Part shown: piece after piece, positions 24,168 through 35,654 of the stretch
How positions within the stretch are numbered: position 1 is the stretch's first letter
Layout: every line of letters begins with the position of its first letter
Assembly (NCBI GenBank): GCA_013397865.1
Contig: VZTI01000412.1
Location: 1,250,492-1,314,491, forward strand
From: Struthidea cinerea
Lineage: Eukaryota; Chordata; Aves; Passeriformes; Corcoracidae
DNA length: 64,000 nt
Reading direction: 5' to 3'
Translations under genes and position numbers: made by a program
The notes under the pieces: model-generated
What the model saw: the letters and a program-made list of their open reading frames with translations, nothing else
What the model was told of the DNA's origin: nothing
Databases searched by the model: none

Positions 24168-24215
24168 TATATATAAATATATATTTTTAATATGTATACA
24201 CACACACACACACAC
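24168..24215 (+). repeat. AT-rich tract and (AC)9 microsatellite
   Basis: A TATATAAATATATAT-like tract runs into nine AC dinucleotides at 24198-24215. This is simple sequence, likely polymorphic. Confidence 0.8.
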
Positions 24216-25410
24216 TGTTTACCACCATTAAAACACTTCATCTATTGTCTGGCATGATGCATTGTATGGAGAGACTGTCCAGATGAAAAAGAGTTGCTTT
24301 CCTAAGCAGAAGTTTATATTGTATAAACATTTCCATATAAAGAACGTACATGGAATTTCCAATGCCTTATTCTAAATGAAGACTGCCCTTAGCCATTGCT
24401 TTAACAATGCCCCTAATAATTCAGCTGGGCTCAGCTAAAAACAAAGAAGTCAGGACACAGACTGTACATCAAATACGCTGGGAAATCCAAGTCCAACATA
24501 AAGAAGAGGGAAAATCCAAGATTCTGGACTATGGAGCACTGTATTACCTGTGAGCTGTTACTCACAGCTCTGATACCTGCCAATATCTTCCATAAGGTGA
24601 TTGTTCATGTCCATATGAACATGAAACTGAGGCCAGGAGCACTGGATCCACAGAAAAGAACCAATAATTTTAGAAAAAGCCTTCAACACGTGCAGTTAGC
24701 CTGTCCCAGAAGCAATGCGTTACCTTGTCAGATAATTATGAATACTTGAGAAATATTACAAGTACACCCTCAAATCTATGCTTTACCCCTTTAAATAAAA
24801 TAAAGCAGAAACTACAAAGACCATTTCAGATGCTTTAATGCGTTTCTTTAAGTGCAGTAGAAACGAGGTTGCCACTTCATCAGCATCAAAGTCCAAATTA
24901 GATCAAGGAGTGTGGAGGTAATAACGGCAGCAACAGATTCCCTTCCTACTCCTTTCATGGTTAAGTGAAGTTTGTTCCTTTTTTATTTTCTAAGTATGGT
25001 TAGGCGCCTCAAGCATGCCTGTTAGGATGGAAAAAGCGTGCAAATCCCAGACCTAGGACCCTGCCAAAAGTCTCTTTAGACAGTCAAGGCAGCCAGAAGT
25101 ATGCTGAGAGCTTGCCAGAGCCATATTGGGTGGCTAAAATTAAATAAACAGTTAATAAAAAGATTTTGAATCAACCTGAATAAATACAAACTTATAGCTT
25201 AACCGCCTTATCTGCTTTATAAAAGAGGATCCAAGACAGCAACCAAGCCTTTGAAATGCTTTGACATCCACAAGTTCTGCACAGCAGATTTAAACAGAGG
25301 AGTACTTGCTATTATCTCTTTCATAAGACAAGGCTTACATTTGGAATAAAAAAAAATAACCATTGACTGCTCTGACAGGGATTTCTCTTCCTTTAAAACA
25401 CAAACTCGCT

Positions 25411-25424
25411 CTGCCCCCTGTTGT
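25411..25424 (-). promoter_or_regulatory. CTCF-like motif
   Basis: The minus strand reads ACAACAGGGGGCAG, close to the CTCF core CCASYAGRKGGCRS, with mismatches at two of the first four positions and the essential AGGGGGCAG part intact. Binding is inferred. One site of this quality per tens of kilobases is not unusual. Confidence 0.25.
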
Positions 25425-26311
25425 CAGCAAATTACACCTCAGTCCTAGTAGCAAGAGGCCACCAGCAGGACCCCAGTGCCAGAAATACCCAGAATTAGCT
25501 AAAACAAAAGGCAGCATGCCCCAAAAGTATTTTAGGAATACATTTCTTCATGGTGAAAAATGTCCCTCAATCATTATTTGCGTGCTTGAGGCAGTTTGTT
25601 TTCTCTGCTCGGTATTCTATTGTTTTTGGAAAAATATTACCATGAGCATTAAGTGTACACAACTGGCTGGTGTATTTTGGGTGTTAAAAAATATTAGCTG
25701 CTCTAGGAAGAAAAAAAACGTTTGAGGAAATGTTATTTTTATGAAGGTTCAGAAGCCTTTTCTTTTCCTTGACCTCTGAATCCTTACACTGAATAAGGCA
25801 AAGATCAGTGCTGTGAGTTCAGCCATTTACCTTCTTAGCTGCAGCCTGAGTTTACAGCCCTGTTTTGACAGGCAACATGAGTGCAATGATCTGTCACTGA
25901 TGTTTTTCCATAGCACAAAATCATGCAAATTTGCTGTGGCCAACCTGCGGTGAGGAGATCAAAACCAGATCTGCACCCACCAGGATAACTCAGGAAGCTT
26001 CCCAGACTTCTCTTGCCTGCAGAGCTTCCGAGCTACTTAGACCTTCCCTGGTACCTGGGGAAGATGAGGATAAGCAAGGGGGAAAGAACTTCTGGGTGAT
26101 CGAATGTGATCCAACAGAAAAGGAATAACCAAAATCTTAGATCACAGCATTCCTAATGAACACGTTGCTATCCCTTCAAAAATAAAGGGGCTGATAAAAC
26201 AAACTCTCTAGTGACAGAAATACACATTTCCTACCTCCAAGTACAGTTAACAATAATATTTGCACTCCTGTGTCCTCCTTGGAATAAAATTGTTTAAATA
26301 GGCAGAAGGAA

Positions 26312-26375
26312 TGGCTTAGTGGGCTAATCTCAAGTGAAATACTCCTTAAATCCACAGGTTTAAATGCCAGTGGGG
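26312..26375 (+). mobile_element. Candidate ancient tRNA-derived SINE head
   Basis: TGGCTTAGTGGG (26312-26323) fits the polymerase III A box and GGTTTAAATGCC (26357-26368) resembles the B box GGTTCRANNCC. Their start-to-start distance is 45 bp, the same as in the clear tRNA-Ile SINE at 21431-21575. No CR1 tail follows and the body is not recognised. It may be an old amniote SINE such as MIR or a Deu-type family. Confidence 0.35.
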
Positions 26376-28155
26376 TCACTTATTTTCTCCTTTCCATGAC
26401 AGAACACATGAACGTGGCTCAGGGATAGCTGTGGCATCCAGGTGGTGCAAATGGGAAGAGAGACTTTTTATAGCCCACCAGAGCAACTAGGAATCAGTTA
26501 CATCTACCCTAAAAATCAATGTTTGTCTGTTGCCCCAGAATTTATTTTCCAGCGTTTTTTTCCCCTCAACTACCACTCCTTCCCTTAGAAAGCAGTTGCC
26601 AGTTATTTACTTTCAGTACTCAGCCTTCATTTTCTACGAACACTTCTAAATTTGGCTGATCTATTATTTTAAAGCCACTTGAATTGCTCACTTGAAATCC
26701 AGAGCAGGACTAGTATCTTTATATATTTAAGTACAAGCATCCTCACTAGCTGCGCTTTGGCAGTGATTTTGCTCAACCTTATTTTGTCTGTGAAACTGTG
26801 CCTAGCAAAAAAAGAATAAATAATACAATCCTAGAAAACAAAACAAAATGAAATCCCATTGGAGAAGTTAGCGATACCTACTTTCTATTCATCTACAAGT
26901 ATCTGCTTTTAAACACCTTTTTGTGCGTCTCAGTGTTTCCTCATTGGAGAACAGGAGAAATCAAAGGATCATCAAGCAATACATTATGCCTTTCCCTGTT
27001 GTATTGAAGTGTCCATAAATATCAAAAGTATTGCTCCGGTAGCAGTTTTGGTGTTTATCTCCCCATCCCAAAAAAAAAAACAACGCTGGAAGGAGACTGA
27101 GACCCTTGGCACCTTCTAGTTCCCTGACCAGAAAGCAGAATGGAGATGGATATCTATTAGAGTCCACTGTTTGAATAAGAACTAAGGGTTTTTTTCTCCT
27201 TTATACATTTTTTAGCTAATACACTCTTTTGAAGTGCATATTTAGAAAACATCTGCAGCATAACAGGCAAAAGCTCTTCTATAACCCTGCTCTGTCATGC
27301 AGTTAATTTGTCTGGTTTAAAATACACATACAGCAAACTGTGCTTAATACATCGGTCTTTCTATATAAACCTAATTCTTGGAAGCTACTGCAGAGGATGA
27401 GGAGAGTTTATGAAGGAGGATGATTTAGCAGATATTCCTGATTACATGCAGTTTAATTGCAAAACATCTGAATTACCCTAAAATCTGAATTATAAACTGG
27501 CAAAAAAAGCATTGCACAGGTCTTTGGCTGACTTTTCTTCATTCAGACACTTGGACTACAAACTTGAATGACACCCTCAAGGAAGGAATGAGAAAGGGAC
27601 ACCTCTAATTTTGTTGCTGTAAACCAATTAGTTGGCCACATTTGTAGGGAGAAAATTAAGTTTTAAAACTGTGTGGCTTGTTGCTATATGGCTTCTCATG
27701 TTTTGTCTTATACACACTTGTTTTAAGACTACCACTACCACTTCTTTAACTTAGTTTAACACAACACTGCTAAAATACACAAATCAGGAATTTAACAATA
27801 AATCTATGTTTCTGCAGCAGCTAAAGCCAAAAAAAAGTGACTTTTTAACACCTGAGCAGCAGTTTTACAACATAATTAAGCTGATTCAACAGTTTCCAGA
27901 GGCAGCACCGACACAGCAGCTGCTCCCACAGCAGCATTTTGCAGTTCCTTTTCTGCTATTTTAACCTCCTGTGCAGGCTCATAACTGGCTTGGACAACAA
28001 AACCATCACTACAAGGAGTGTCAAGAGGTTTCCTTCAAGGGAAGCCATGAGGGTGGCTCCATTCCCTCCTGCCTCCCTCCAAAAGGGAAACCCCAGAGCT
28101 GTAAGGGATGCATACACCTGGTTTTATTAGCAGTTCATCCGCTCATCATACCATC

Positions 28156-28388
28156 CTAGAATGGTTTGGACAGAAGGGACCTTAAAGATCATCTCATTCC
28201 GATCCCCCTGCCATGAGCAGGGACACATTCCACTATCCCAGGTTACTCAGAGCCTCGTCCAGCCTGGCCTCGGACACTTCCAGGGATCCAGGGGCAGCCA
28301 CAGCTTCTCTGGGCACCCTGTGCCAGGGCCTCACCGCCCTCCCAGGGAAGAATTTCTTCCTAATATCGAATGCAAACCTGCCCTCTAG
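28156..28388 (-). mobile_element. CR1 LINE 3' end, 5'-truncated
   Basis: On the minus strand this runs from GAGGGCAGGTTTGC through GGAAGAAATTCTTCCC, CAGAGAAGCTGTGGCTGCC and CTGCTCATGGCAGGGG to CAAACCATTCTAGG. It is about 233 bp and cut at nearly the same 5' point as the copy at 22956-23202. Shared diagnostic strings place both in one subfamily. Open frames across it are LINE remnants. Confidence 0.92.
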
Positions 28389-29948
28389 GGAGAGGGCTTC
28401 ACCCCAACACACCATAGGAAAGCAAAGCATACATTTCAGCTTCCAGGACAGGGAACACACAGGAACCACAATTCAAAATATGGGAAAAGTTTTTGAGAAA
28501 GAAATTAACTAAAATAAAAACTGACTTTCATGCTGGTTCAAAACTACCTGCTATTACATTTTATGACTTAAGGGTACCATAAGTCCAGGACAAATTATAA
28601 CCATTTCAGAAGCCTAAAATTCAGGTATTTCCTGTCAAAAGCCTTGTTTCTGATTAGCAGCATTTTAACCCAACATATGTATTCATTTACTTGTTTAAAA
28701 CCTTTCCTCAATGTTCCATCTATATTTTGATACTTTTATTTAAATTTTTTAGCATTAGCTTGCCCAGTGGGCTGTTCAACCTCATTTCTGAGCCACCTCA
28801 ATATGGAAAACTGGGCTCAGGGTGTGTTTTTGTTCCTGTAGCTGCCAAAGGCAGATGTAGAGTCAAACCCAGCTCGCTGTGTGCTGCAGAGAGGCCTTTC
28901 TCTTTCACAGCACGCTGTGATTTCCCAACTGCAATCTTCTACAGTATTTATCAAATTAACTCCACAGAATAGCTTTATATGGGATTCCCAACAGATATAC
29001 ACAGCCAGGACTTCTACATTCCCTTTCCCCTGCGATGCTGTTTGCTCGTCACTAACTCCTGTCCTGGGAATAACCCAGAAGGCAGAGGAGGAAATGAAGC
29101 CTCGTTATTATCCCTCCTCACAGCGAGGGGCCAGAAACATTTGTGCTGCTCTTAGCAAACGCTGTCCCAGTCCTGCAGAGACAAGGGCTCATCCCAAAGA
29201 GGCATCACCAGCCCACATCTGCACGGACCACTGCAAAGACTGAGGCAACCCTACAGACACGGAGCCAGACGTACAGAAACAGCACACAGCAGTTTAGAAA
29301 TTATCATGGTGTTCTAAACAGGCACTGATTTAATGAGCTGGTTAAAAGATCCTCTTCTGAGGTCAATTAAACTAAAACTAAATACAAACATCATCGTTCA
29401 GAGAACAGAAAAAAGTAAGGTTCCTTCAGGCAAGCCCTGAATTCTTCCCATCTTCTATGTAAAACCAAGTTTTAAGATGCAACATCATGAATCAGCTGGC
29501 TAGCCACAGGCATCAGTTTTGTACTGCTTGCTTGGCTGTTTTCCCTCCAGTAATTTAGGAGGGGGGAAAAGAAAAAATAACCAAAACCAAACCCAAAGTT
29601 CAATAGCAATCCTTAAATATCAAACCAGGCTGGATTTAGCTGCCAAGATCTGTTCCTTGGGTTCGACTTTAAAAGGTGATTTCTGGTTACAAGTCAAGTG
29701 AGCAAGGTGGTTCAGCCACCTCTGGAAAAGGAGCATGTCCAAGCGATAAGGGCACCATCCATCACAGGTTTTCCTGAAGGAAAAACCTCTTTCCCACAAA
29801 GAACAGTTGTTCTTCAAGCCTTTGAGTTTTCAGTGGCCTCTGTTGCCCCCAGCAATGAGTTTAACCCAACTTTTCACATAAAAAAACCACAAGCCTGCTG
29901 CTCACACAAAGGACTGACCAGACAGGTAAGACCTCAGGATGGGACAGT
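28389..29948. other. Unique stretch
   Basis: No gene or repeat is recognised. The longest frame (28881-29243, plus strand, 120 codons) has no recognisable domain or signal. Confidence 0.5.
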
Positions 29949-30119
29949 CACAGAATCACAGGATGGTTTGGGTTGGAAGGAGTTTTAGAGGTCATCTAGT
30001 CCCAGCTCCCAACAGCAGGGACATCTTCAACCAGATCAGGTTGCTCAGTGTTTCCAAGGTCAGGGAATCTTCCACCACCACTCTGGGCAACCTGTGCCAG
30101 TGTTCTGGCACCCTCAGTG
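29949..30119 (-). mobile_element. CR1 LINE 3' end fragment
   Basis: The minus strand shows CAGGTTGCCCAGAG, a GGAAGATTCCCTGAC block, GATGTCCCTGCTGTTGGG, CTTCCAACCCAAACCATCC and TGTGATTCTGTGACTG. The last are the CR1 terminal TTCTGTGA repeats. About 170 bp. The inner part differs from the main subfamily, indicating an older or different CR1 group. Confidence 0.88.
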
Positions 30120-30614
30120 TATGACCATGACCACTGTAAGACAATGACCAGCCCAGATCTATTTCCGATGGGCTCTTTGCTCCTAACACATCACTTGTAA
30201 GTCAGGCTCTGCACAGCCACTCCTCTGGGTTGGTTTGGGTATGTATAAATTTTTACAAGACTCTTAACCCCAGCATTTTACAACAACTTTCAATCCAAAG
30301 CCACATTAAAAACTCACCTCTGATTGCTGTTCCAAGTCACCATCTATACATTCTACTTAAAACTCAAATATCCAGGTTTAATCTGCAATTTATAACTTCG
30401 AAGTCATCTCTGAGGCACCAACAGTGCTCTTTTCTCCTGCTCATTTTCAGTGAGTTACTTTAAGGTATTTTTAAAAATCCAGCATACTGAAACACAGAAG
30501 AATAACTCGGCAAATTTGGGACAGACTAGCAAAACTGGATTATAGCAAAATACGTATTTCAATAGTCTTAATATGAAGCGCTGTAAATTATCAGTGTCTC
30601 AGTACTTGCAGAAC

Positions 30615-30628
30615 CCAGCAGAGGGCAG
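30615..30628 (+). promoter_or_regulatory. CTCF-like motif, full core match
   Basis: CCAGCAGAGGGCAG matches every position of the CTCF core consensus CCASYAGRKGGCRS. It points to the plus strand, while the weaker site at 25411-25424 points to the minus strand, so the pair is divergent. Occupancy and insulator function are inference. Confidence 0.4.
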
Positions 30629-32738
30629 GTTCTGCCCTTCTAAACAGCGACCAAATCCTATCGACGACCGTCTACTGTCATTCAGATGGAAAATGCCCTC
30701 ACCTAACAGATCAGCTAACATTCACCTCAACAGGCACTGGGGAAAAAAAAATTGTAATTTAAAATTTCCTTTTACAGCTCAATACCCACCTGGAGCTACA
30801 TTCCAAGCGCTTTACAAGACAAACTGCTTAACTCAGACCCTCTTCAATGGGCTTGTGAGTCCAACCAAGCAAGAGCCACAGACACAGTTACCTGATTCAG
30901 CTCTGATACACAGGCAAATTATGCATCCAAATGTTAATTATAAACACATTCACCACATATCCTTTCCACTGAGAATTCTGGGGGCAGGATGAAGGATATG
31001 CATAGCCTCCCTGCCCTGTAACCTTTAGCAAGAAGGGATCATTTTTGCCATGCACCTACACGGTTAAAGCATTTTTATTAGGTAACTGATATATTTTGTA
31101 AGGAAAGACAATCTCCAGCTAGATACTCATAGGATGTGCATGGGTGAGGCCAAAGAGAATTAATACTTGAAGAGTACACACCCCTCCTCACAGTCACCTT
31201 CAAGGGTCTATCTATGGAGGTATTTACAATATTTTAGCAACGTTTTATATGCTCTGACTTATACTACAACATGAGGAAAGCAACTACACCAGCTGGGCAA
31301 CTCTATCCAGCTTGTTCAAGTTACCTGTCTCGTACCTTCCCTCTGACACACAGAGCTCACCAGGCTTTGCCTGTATCAACCCATCTGCACAGTGAACATC
31401 CCAAGGACAGTGCTATTGAGAAAAAGCATCCTGTAGAAAATGCAAAGATGTTTTACAAATCCACTGGATGAAAACTGCCACTCTAGATGATGCTTCTTTG
31501 GGTGCCTGGGTTAGTGTTTCTTCTGTGATTTCAAACAGATTCATAATTACTTTGAAAAAAAAGCTTTGATAAAATGCTTTAGTAAGTATTAGCCTTCCAC
31601 TAAAAAGTAACTTCCATTTGAAATAAAAGTGTAAAGTACCTGCAAATACCTGCAGCACTACTGACACACAGCCACGACCAGGGCTAGGGGAGAAAGTGAT
31701 AGACCGTGCCTGAGCAGACAAGTCAGAACAGTCTGAGTTCTGCTCCGAGAAGCCTTGGGAAGCACACCAAGATAAGTCACAGTAATTATTTCAAGCAAAC
31801 AAACCTCTTAGTTTCAATAGTGAGAATAAAACCCTACTGAGGTGGGATAGCCTCTGGGATATGCTGCCTTGGAAAAAGAAAGAGCTGAGTCAACCTTCCT
31901 GGGCACATTTCCTCCTGAATCAGTGGATTTCGGAAAAAGCAACAGCTCTAACCTGAGATTATATGCCTTTTAGCTGGGACCTACTGCTGACTCCTTTACT
32001 CCCCTACCCATGTAACAGCCAAAATGAGAGATTCAGTGTGAGCACCTACAAGAGTGATAAGGGAGGGAAAAAAAGCCTCCCCCTCCCCTTTCTTAGAGAT
32101 TACACAGTAAACTATGATACTTTTAAACTAAAACCAGCCTTCATAGAGATTATCAAGTGTTAACAGCTACCAAGAAAGTCTATAAATTCGTAAGAACCCT
32201 ACAGCATTAAATAATTCAGTTAGCAGTGTCACTGTTTCCCTCTAAAAAAAGAAAAAATATATATGCAGTAAACACTGCTGTTGGTTGCAGCTGTGTCTCA
32301 CATACATGAGAGATTTCTCAAGGGTTTTATGGCAAATGAGCAAGCTGAGGATTCTGCCAAAGGTTGTATTTATCACTTTTTGGTGGGTGGAGAGAGACCT
32401 GTCTCTAGATTACCTCATCGTTCCTCATGAATCACAGAGCGCACCGTGTGTCAATAAAAGACATCAGCAGTGTGCAGCATCTAAAGCAGCAGGCAAGTAT
32501 TAAACATTAGGTGTCCTTCCCCCACTGCACTTGTGTTAATTTTGAAAGGGGAGATGCCAGACAACATTTTAATCAATTTTCAGAGGTTTAAGTAAGAATA
32601 AAAAGATTACGAATGCTAAACTATCAACAGCTATAAAGCACAAGTTCTCATTGCCACAAGCTCTTCTTACATATTCCATCCATCTGTTTCCTCTCCAGCA
32701 TTGCTGCTGGAAAGTGCCCTTTTGTCCTGCCCGCAGGC

Positions 32739-32756
32739 AAAAAAAAAAAAAAAAAA
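32739..32756 (+). repeat. Poly(A) run, 18 A
   Basis: Eighteen consecutive A residues lie just before a locally GC-rich patch. No retroposon body was recognised upstream. Confidence 0.7.
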
Positions 32757-32829
32757 TTAAAAATGGCCCTAAAACAGAATTTAGTGCCTTTCCAGTTCTG
32801 CAAAATGTTCCTGATGCCTTGCCAGACTC

Positions 32830-33000
32830 TCACGCCCTATCTGCAGCCTCTCTCCNATGGAGAAACCTGGTGGTCACTGACCTGTGCATCCCTGCCATCT
32901 GCACCCCCTTCAGCTGCTCAGGGCTCCCCCAAGTTCCCCCTGCCCGTGCTCCCCTCCCAGCACCCCCAGCCGCTCCGCCCGACCACCCCGCTCCCCTTTA
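32830..33000. other. C-rich patch with single ambiguous base
   Basis: The plus strand is strongly C-biased with many CCC runs, such as CCCCCTTCAGC, CTCCCCCAAGTTCCCCC and CCGCTCCGCCCGACC, and few G. An N sits at 32856, the only ambiguous base in the window. Both reading frames crossing it contain one unknown residue. It may be a GC-biased unique segment or a small promoter-like patch. No exon is recognised. Confidence 0.45.
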
Positions 33001-34501
33001 GCGGCGTCATTAATAATTTACCAGCTGCAGGAGACAAAGACACCACGTTGGGGCTGCTAAGATTTCACCAGGATTGTGAAGCTGAGAGAAATACCCAAAA
33101 CACAGAGCTTATGAACTTGGTACACAGCAAAGAGTGAAAATTCAAAATTAGGCATAGTCACAACCTCTTAGTCGGCACTATGGATAAGAAGAAGAGAAAT
33201 GAGCAGCCAGACCTGAAACAACTATACACTTAGGAGTGCAGCCTGTCACAGCTGTCAGGATAAAATAAATTTACAGGTTATACTTTTTTGAAGCAAATTG
33301 CTGTAATATAATTTACTACTTTGAACTGCCTTAGTGCTGGGAATTTAAAAGATTCTCAATGAGCATATTGCCTTGTGGTTGTTATTTTGACAGTAAGTCT
33401 GTTATATTATTATTTATAACCAATTAGAGCACTAATTACTGTTTTTACTGCTTTGTTATGTTCTGGAAAATACTGGATAAAGGAAAGAGAACAAGCTATG
33501 GAGATGGAAGCAGTAGTTTTGATCATTTAATTAGGCTGGCTTTGAAGGTCTTAGAAACTGCCAGAGATGACAGACCTGGGGAAGGGAAAATGTGACACCT
33601 CAGCTGCGACTGGAAACTACCCACAACACAAATGTTTAGTTTTTAATTACATGGGTTTGGGAGATTGCTACAGGCTACGACCTGCAGATTCCATTAGATC
33701 TGCTGTACTAAGCAGAGTTGGACTCAACCATCGCGTGCACGAGAGGCCGTCAAGAAAACCTGGAGGAATTGGTTTTGCTTCAGCAAATGGCCCCATTTCC
33801 CTTTAGAGCAGTGACCAGATGGCCACACATGGTGTTAGCATGTCTGGCATCCTCGAGCCAGGCGTCTTTAAGACACAATTATGAAGAACTGAACTCTTAT
33901 ATTTCTATATTCACATAGACACACCAGCAAATCCTCCAAGAAAATTAAATTATCCTCTAACCTCTACAGCAATCAGATCGTTCAGCTCTTGCAGATGAAA
34001 GTAGTTTGTCAATAAGCAGTTTTCCATGGCTTGCTGCAAAAGAGCAATGTTGTGTGAAACTGGCAGACAACCAAGTCATAGATTCAGCTTGATTTTATTT
34101 GATAACACCAAAATCAGTCCCCAGCACATAAGAATGTCATCCCCTCTAAATTGCCGGTTCACTGGTGGCATGGATGGAAACAGATATCCCTTCAGATTCC
34201 TTCCTAACAAAGTCTTGCAAGAGGTTAGTCAGCTTTCTGAAACAGCCCAGCGTGGGAGACAGAGCCAGCACAGGACTGCATCGAGATCCTCCTCAGAACA
34301 CTCTCAAAGTAGTCAAGCAGTAAATACCTGCCCTCTAGGATTTTAATGGATTTAGTACTTAAAAACTGTCCTGCAATAAAACATCCAGTGGAGTGCATAA
34401 ACCTGAACTGCCCTTGGTAGAAATACCGAACTCTTCTCCAGCCAAGTGACTCCTGCCAGACACACACCCACTGTCAGTCTTTGGCCACACTGCTTTTTAT
34501 T

Positions 34502-34897
34502 CAATGGTTTGGGTTGGAAGGGACCTTTACAGGTCATCTTGTCCAACCCCCCTGCAATGAGCAGGGACTATGATCAGGCTGCTCAGGGCCCTGACCAACC
34601 TAACCCTGAATGTTTCAGGGGATGGGGTATCTACCACCTCTCTGGCTGGTATTTTACCATCTCCATTGCAAAAGGACATTCTTTTATCTAGTCTGATCTA
34701 CCTCTTTCAGTCTAAAACCATTACCCTTGTCCTGTTGCTACAGGCCCATTCAAAAGTCTGTCCCCATCTTTCTTATAAGCCCCCTTGAAGTACTGAAAGG
34801 CTGCAGTAAGTTCATCCTGGAGCTTTTCCTTCTCCAGGTGATCAACCCCAACTCTCTCAGTCTGTCCTCATACAAGAGATCATCCCTCTGATCATTT
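34502..34897 (-). mobile_element. CR1 LINE 3' end, diverged copy
   Basis: The minus strand carries the CR1 order GATCAGAGGGATGATC, CTGAGAGAGTTGGGG, GGAGAAGGAAAAGCTCC, GCCTTTCAGTACTTCAAGG, GACAAGGGTAATGG, GGTTGGACAAGATGACC and CCCTTCCAACCCAAACC. It is about 396 bp, longer than most copies here but clearly mutated, with the CAGAGAAGCTGTGG block largely lost. An old insertion. Confidence 0.9.
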
Positions 34898-35592
34898 TTT
34901 GTTCCTGAAGAGTGGCTCTAAGGAACCAGGTAAAACTCTCTCTGGCAGGTTTTAAATAGGTTGTTCCTCTCCTGGCTGGCAGAGCATCGGGCCAAGAGAA
35001 TGATCTTAGCATTGAATATTTGAGGTCAATAAATATTCATGTTTAAAAAGATGTGCAGTACTTCTAATTAAGTCTGTCTTCAGCAGTTTCCAGGTAACTT
35101 GAAAAATTGACACTGCCAATATAAATTAGTCTGGCAGCATCAACGGCCTGGTTTTGTTCTTTGCACACAATGGGTCTGTGTATATTGTTATACAGATAAT
35201 TACAATCAGAATGGTTATGAATAGACAGGTAACTGCTACAAAATTAGTCAGTAATTGTTTCTGTATGCATCTGTTCTTCCACAAGATGTACCGGTTTTGC
35301 ATTAAACTAGCTCAAGAGAAGTAAAACAGAATAGAAATTGCACAGGGAACTCCTTGGCGGGAGATAAGAACAGGAGCTAATATTGATTGCATCGGTTTCC
35401 AAAGCACATTAGCATCAAATGAATGCAGCTGACCTTGAGAGCCTGCAGCAGTCACGGGAAGGAGTCATTTTAGGCATGAGACTGGGTAAGTGCTGTGTTT
35501 CAGCTCAGCAAAATGGCCTGAACAATTTTATAATTATATTTCTTTTACTTTGTAGCACACCATAAATGGCAAACCTTTTGGTCTGTGCTAAC

Positions 35593-35654
35593 AGTTGGAC
35601 TCCACGACCTTAGAGGAATTTTCCAACCTAAATGACTTCATGATTCTGTGATTC
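35593..35654 (+). mobile_element. CR1 3' terminal scrap
   Basis: AGTTGGACTCCACGACC, TTTTCCAACCTAAATGA and the end repeats CATGATTCTGTGATTC match the last about 60 bp of a second avian CR1 type, different from the CAACCCAAACCATTC type. The rest is absent. Confidence 0.75.

Larger units (their letters stand above)
23203..28155. other. Unique AT-rich stretch
   Basis: No gene is recognised. It contains a 10-bp hairpin (23889-23915), an AT/AC microsatellite (24168-24215), a CTCF-like motif (25411-25424) and an ancient tRNA-like SINE candidate (26312-26375). All open frames are about 120 codons or less with no recognisable domain. Confidence 0.55.
30120..34501. other. Unique stretch, includes C-rich patch
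   Basis: No gene is recognised. It holds a CTCF-like motif (30615-30628), an A18 run (32739-32756) and a C-rich patch with the only N (32830-33000). A 139-codon frame (30573-30992, plus) shows no domain features and is judged non-coding. Confidence 0.5.

Noticed and set aside
28213..28512. Frames with ASSSLASDTSRDPG-like translation, also seen at 12573 and 22808
   Set aside because: The repeated protein-like string comes from the antisense of CR1 3' ends, not from a gene family.
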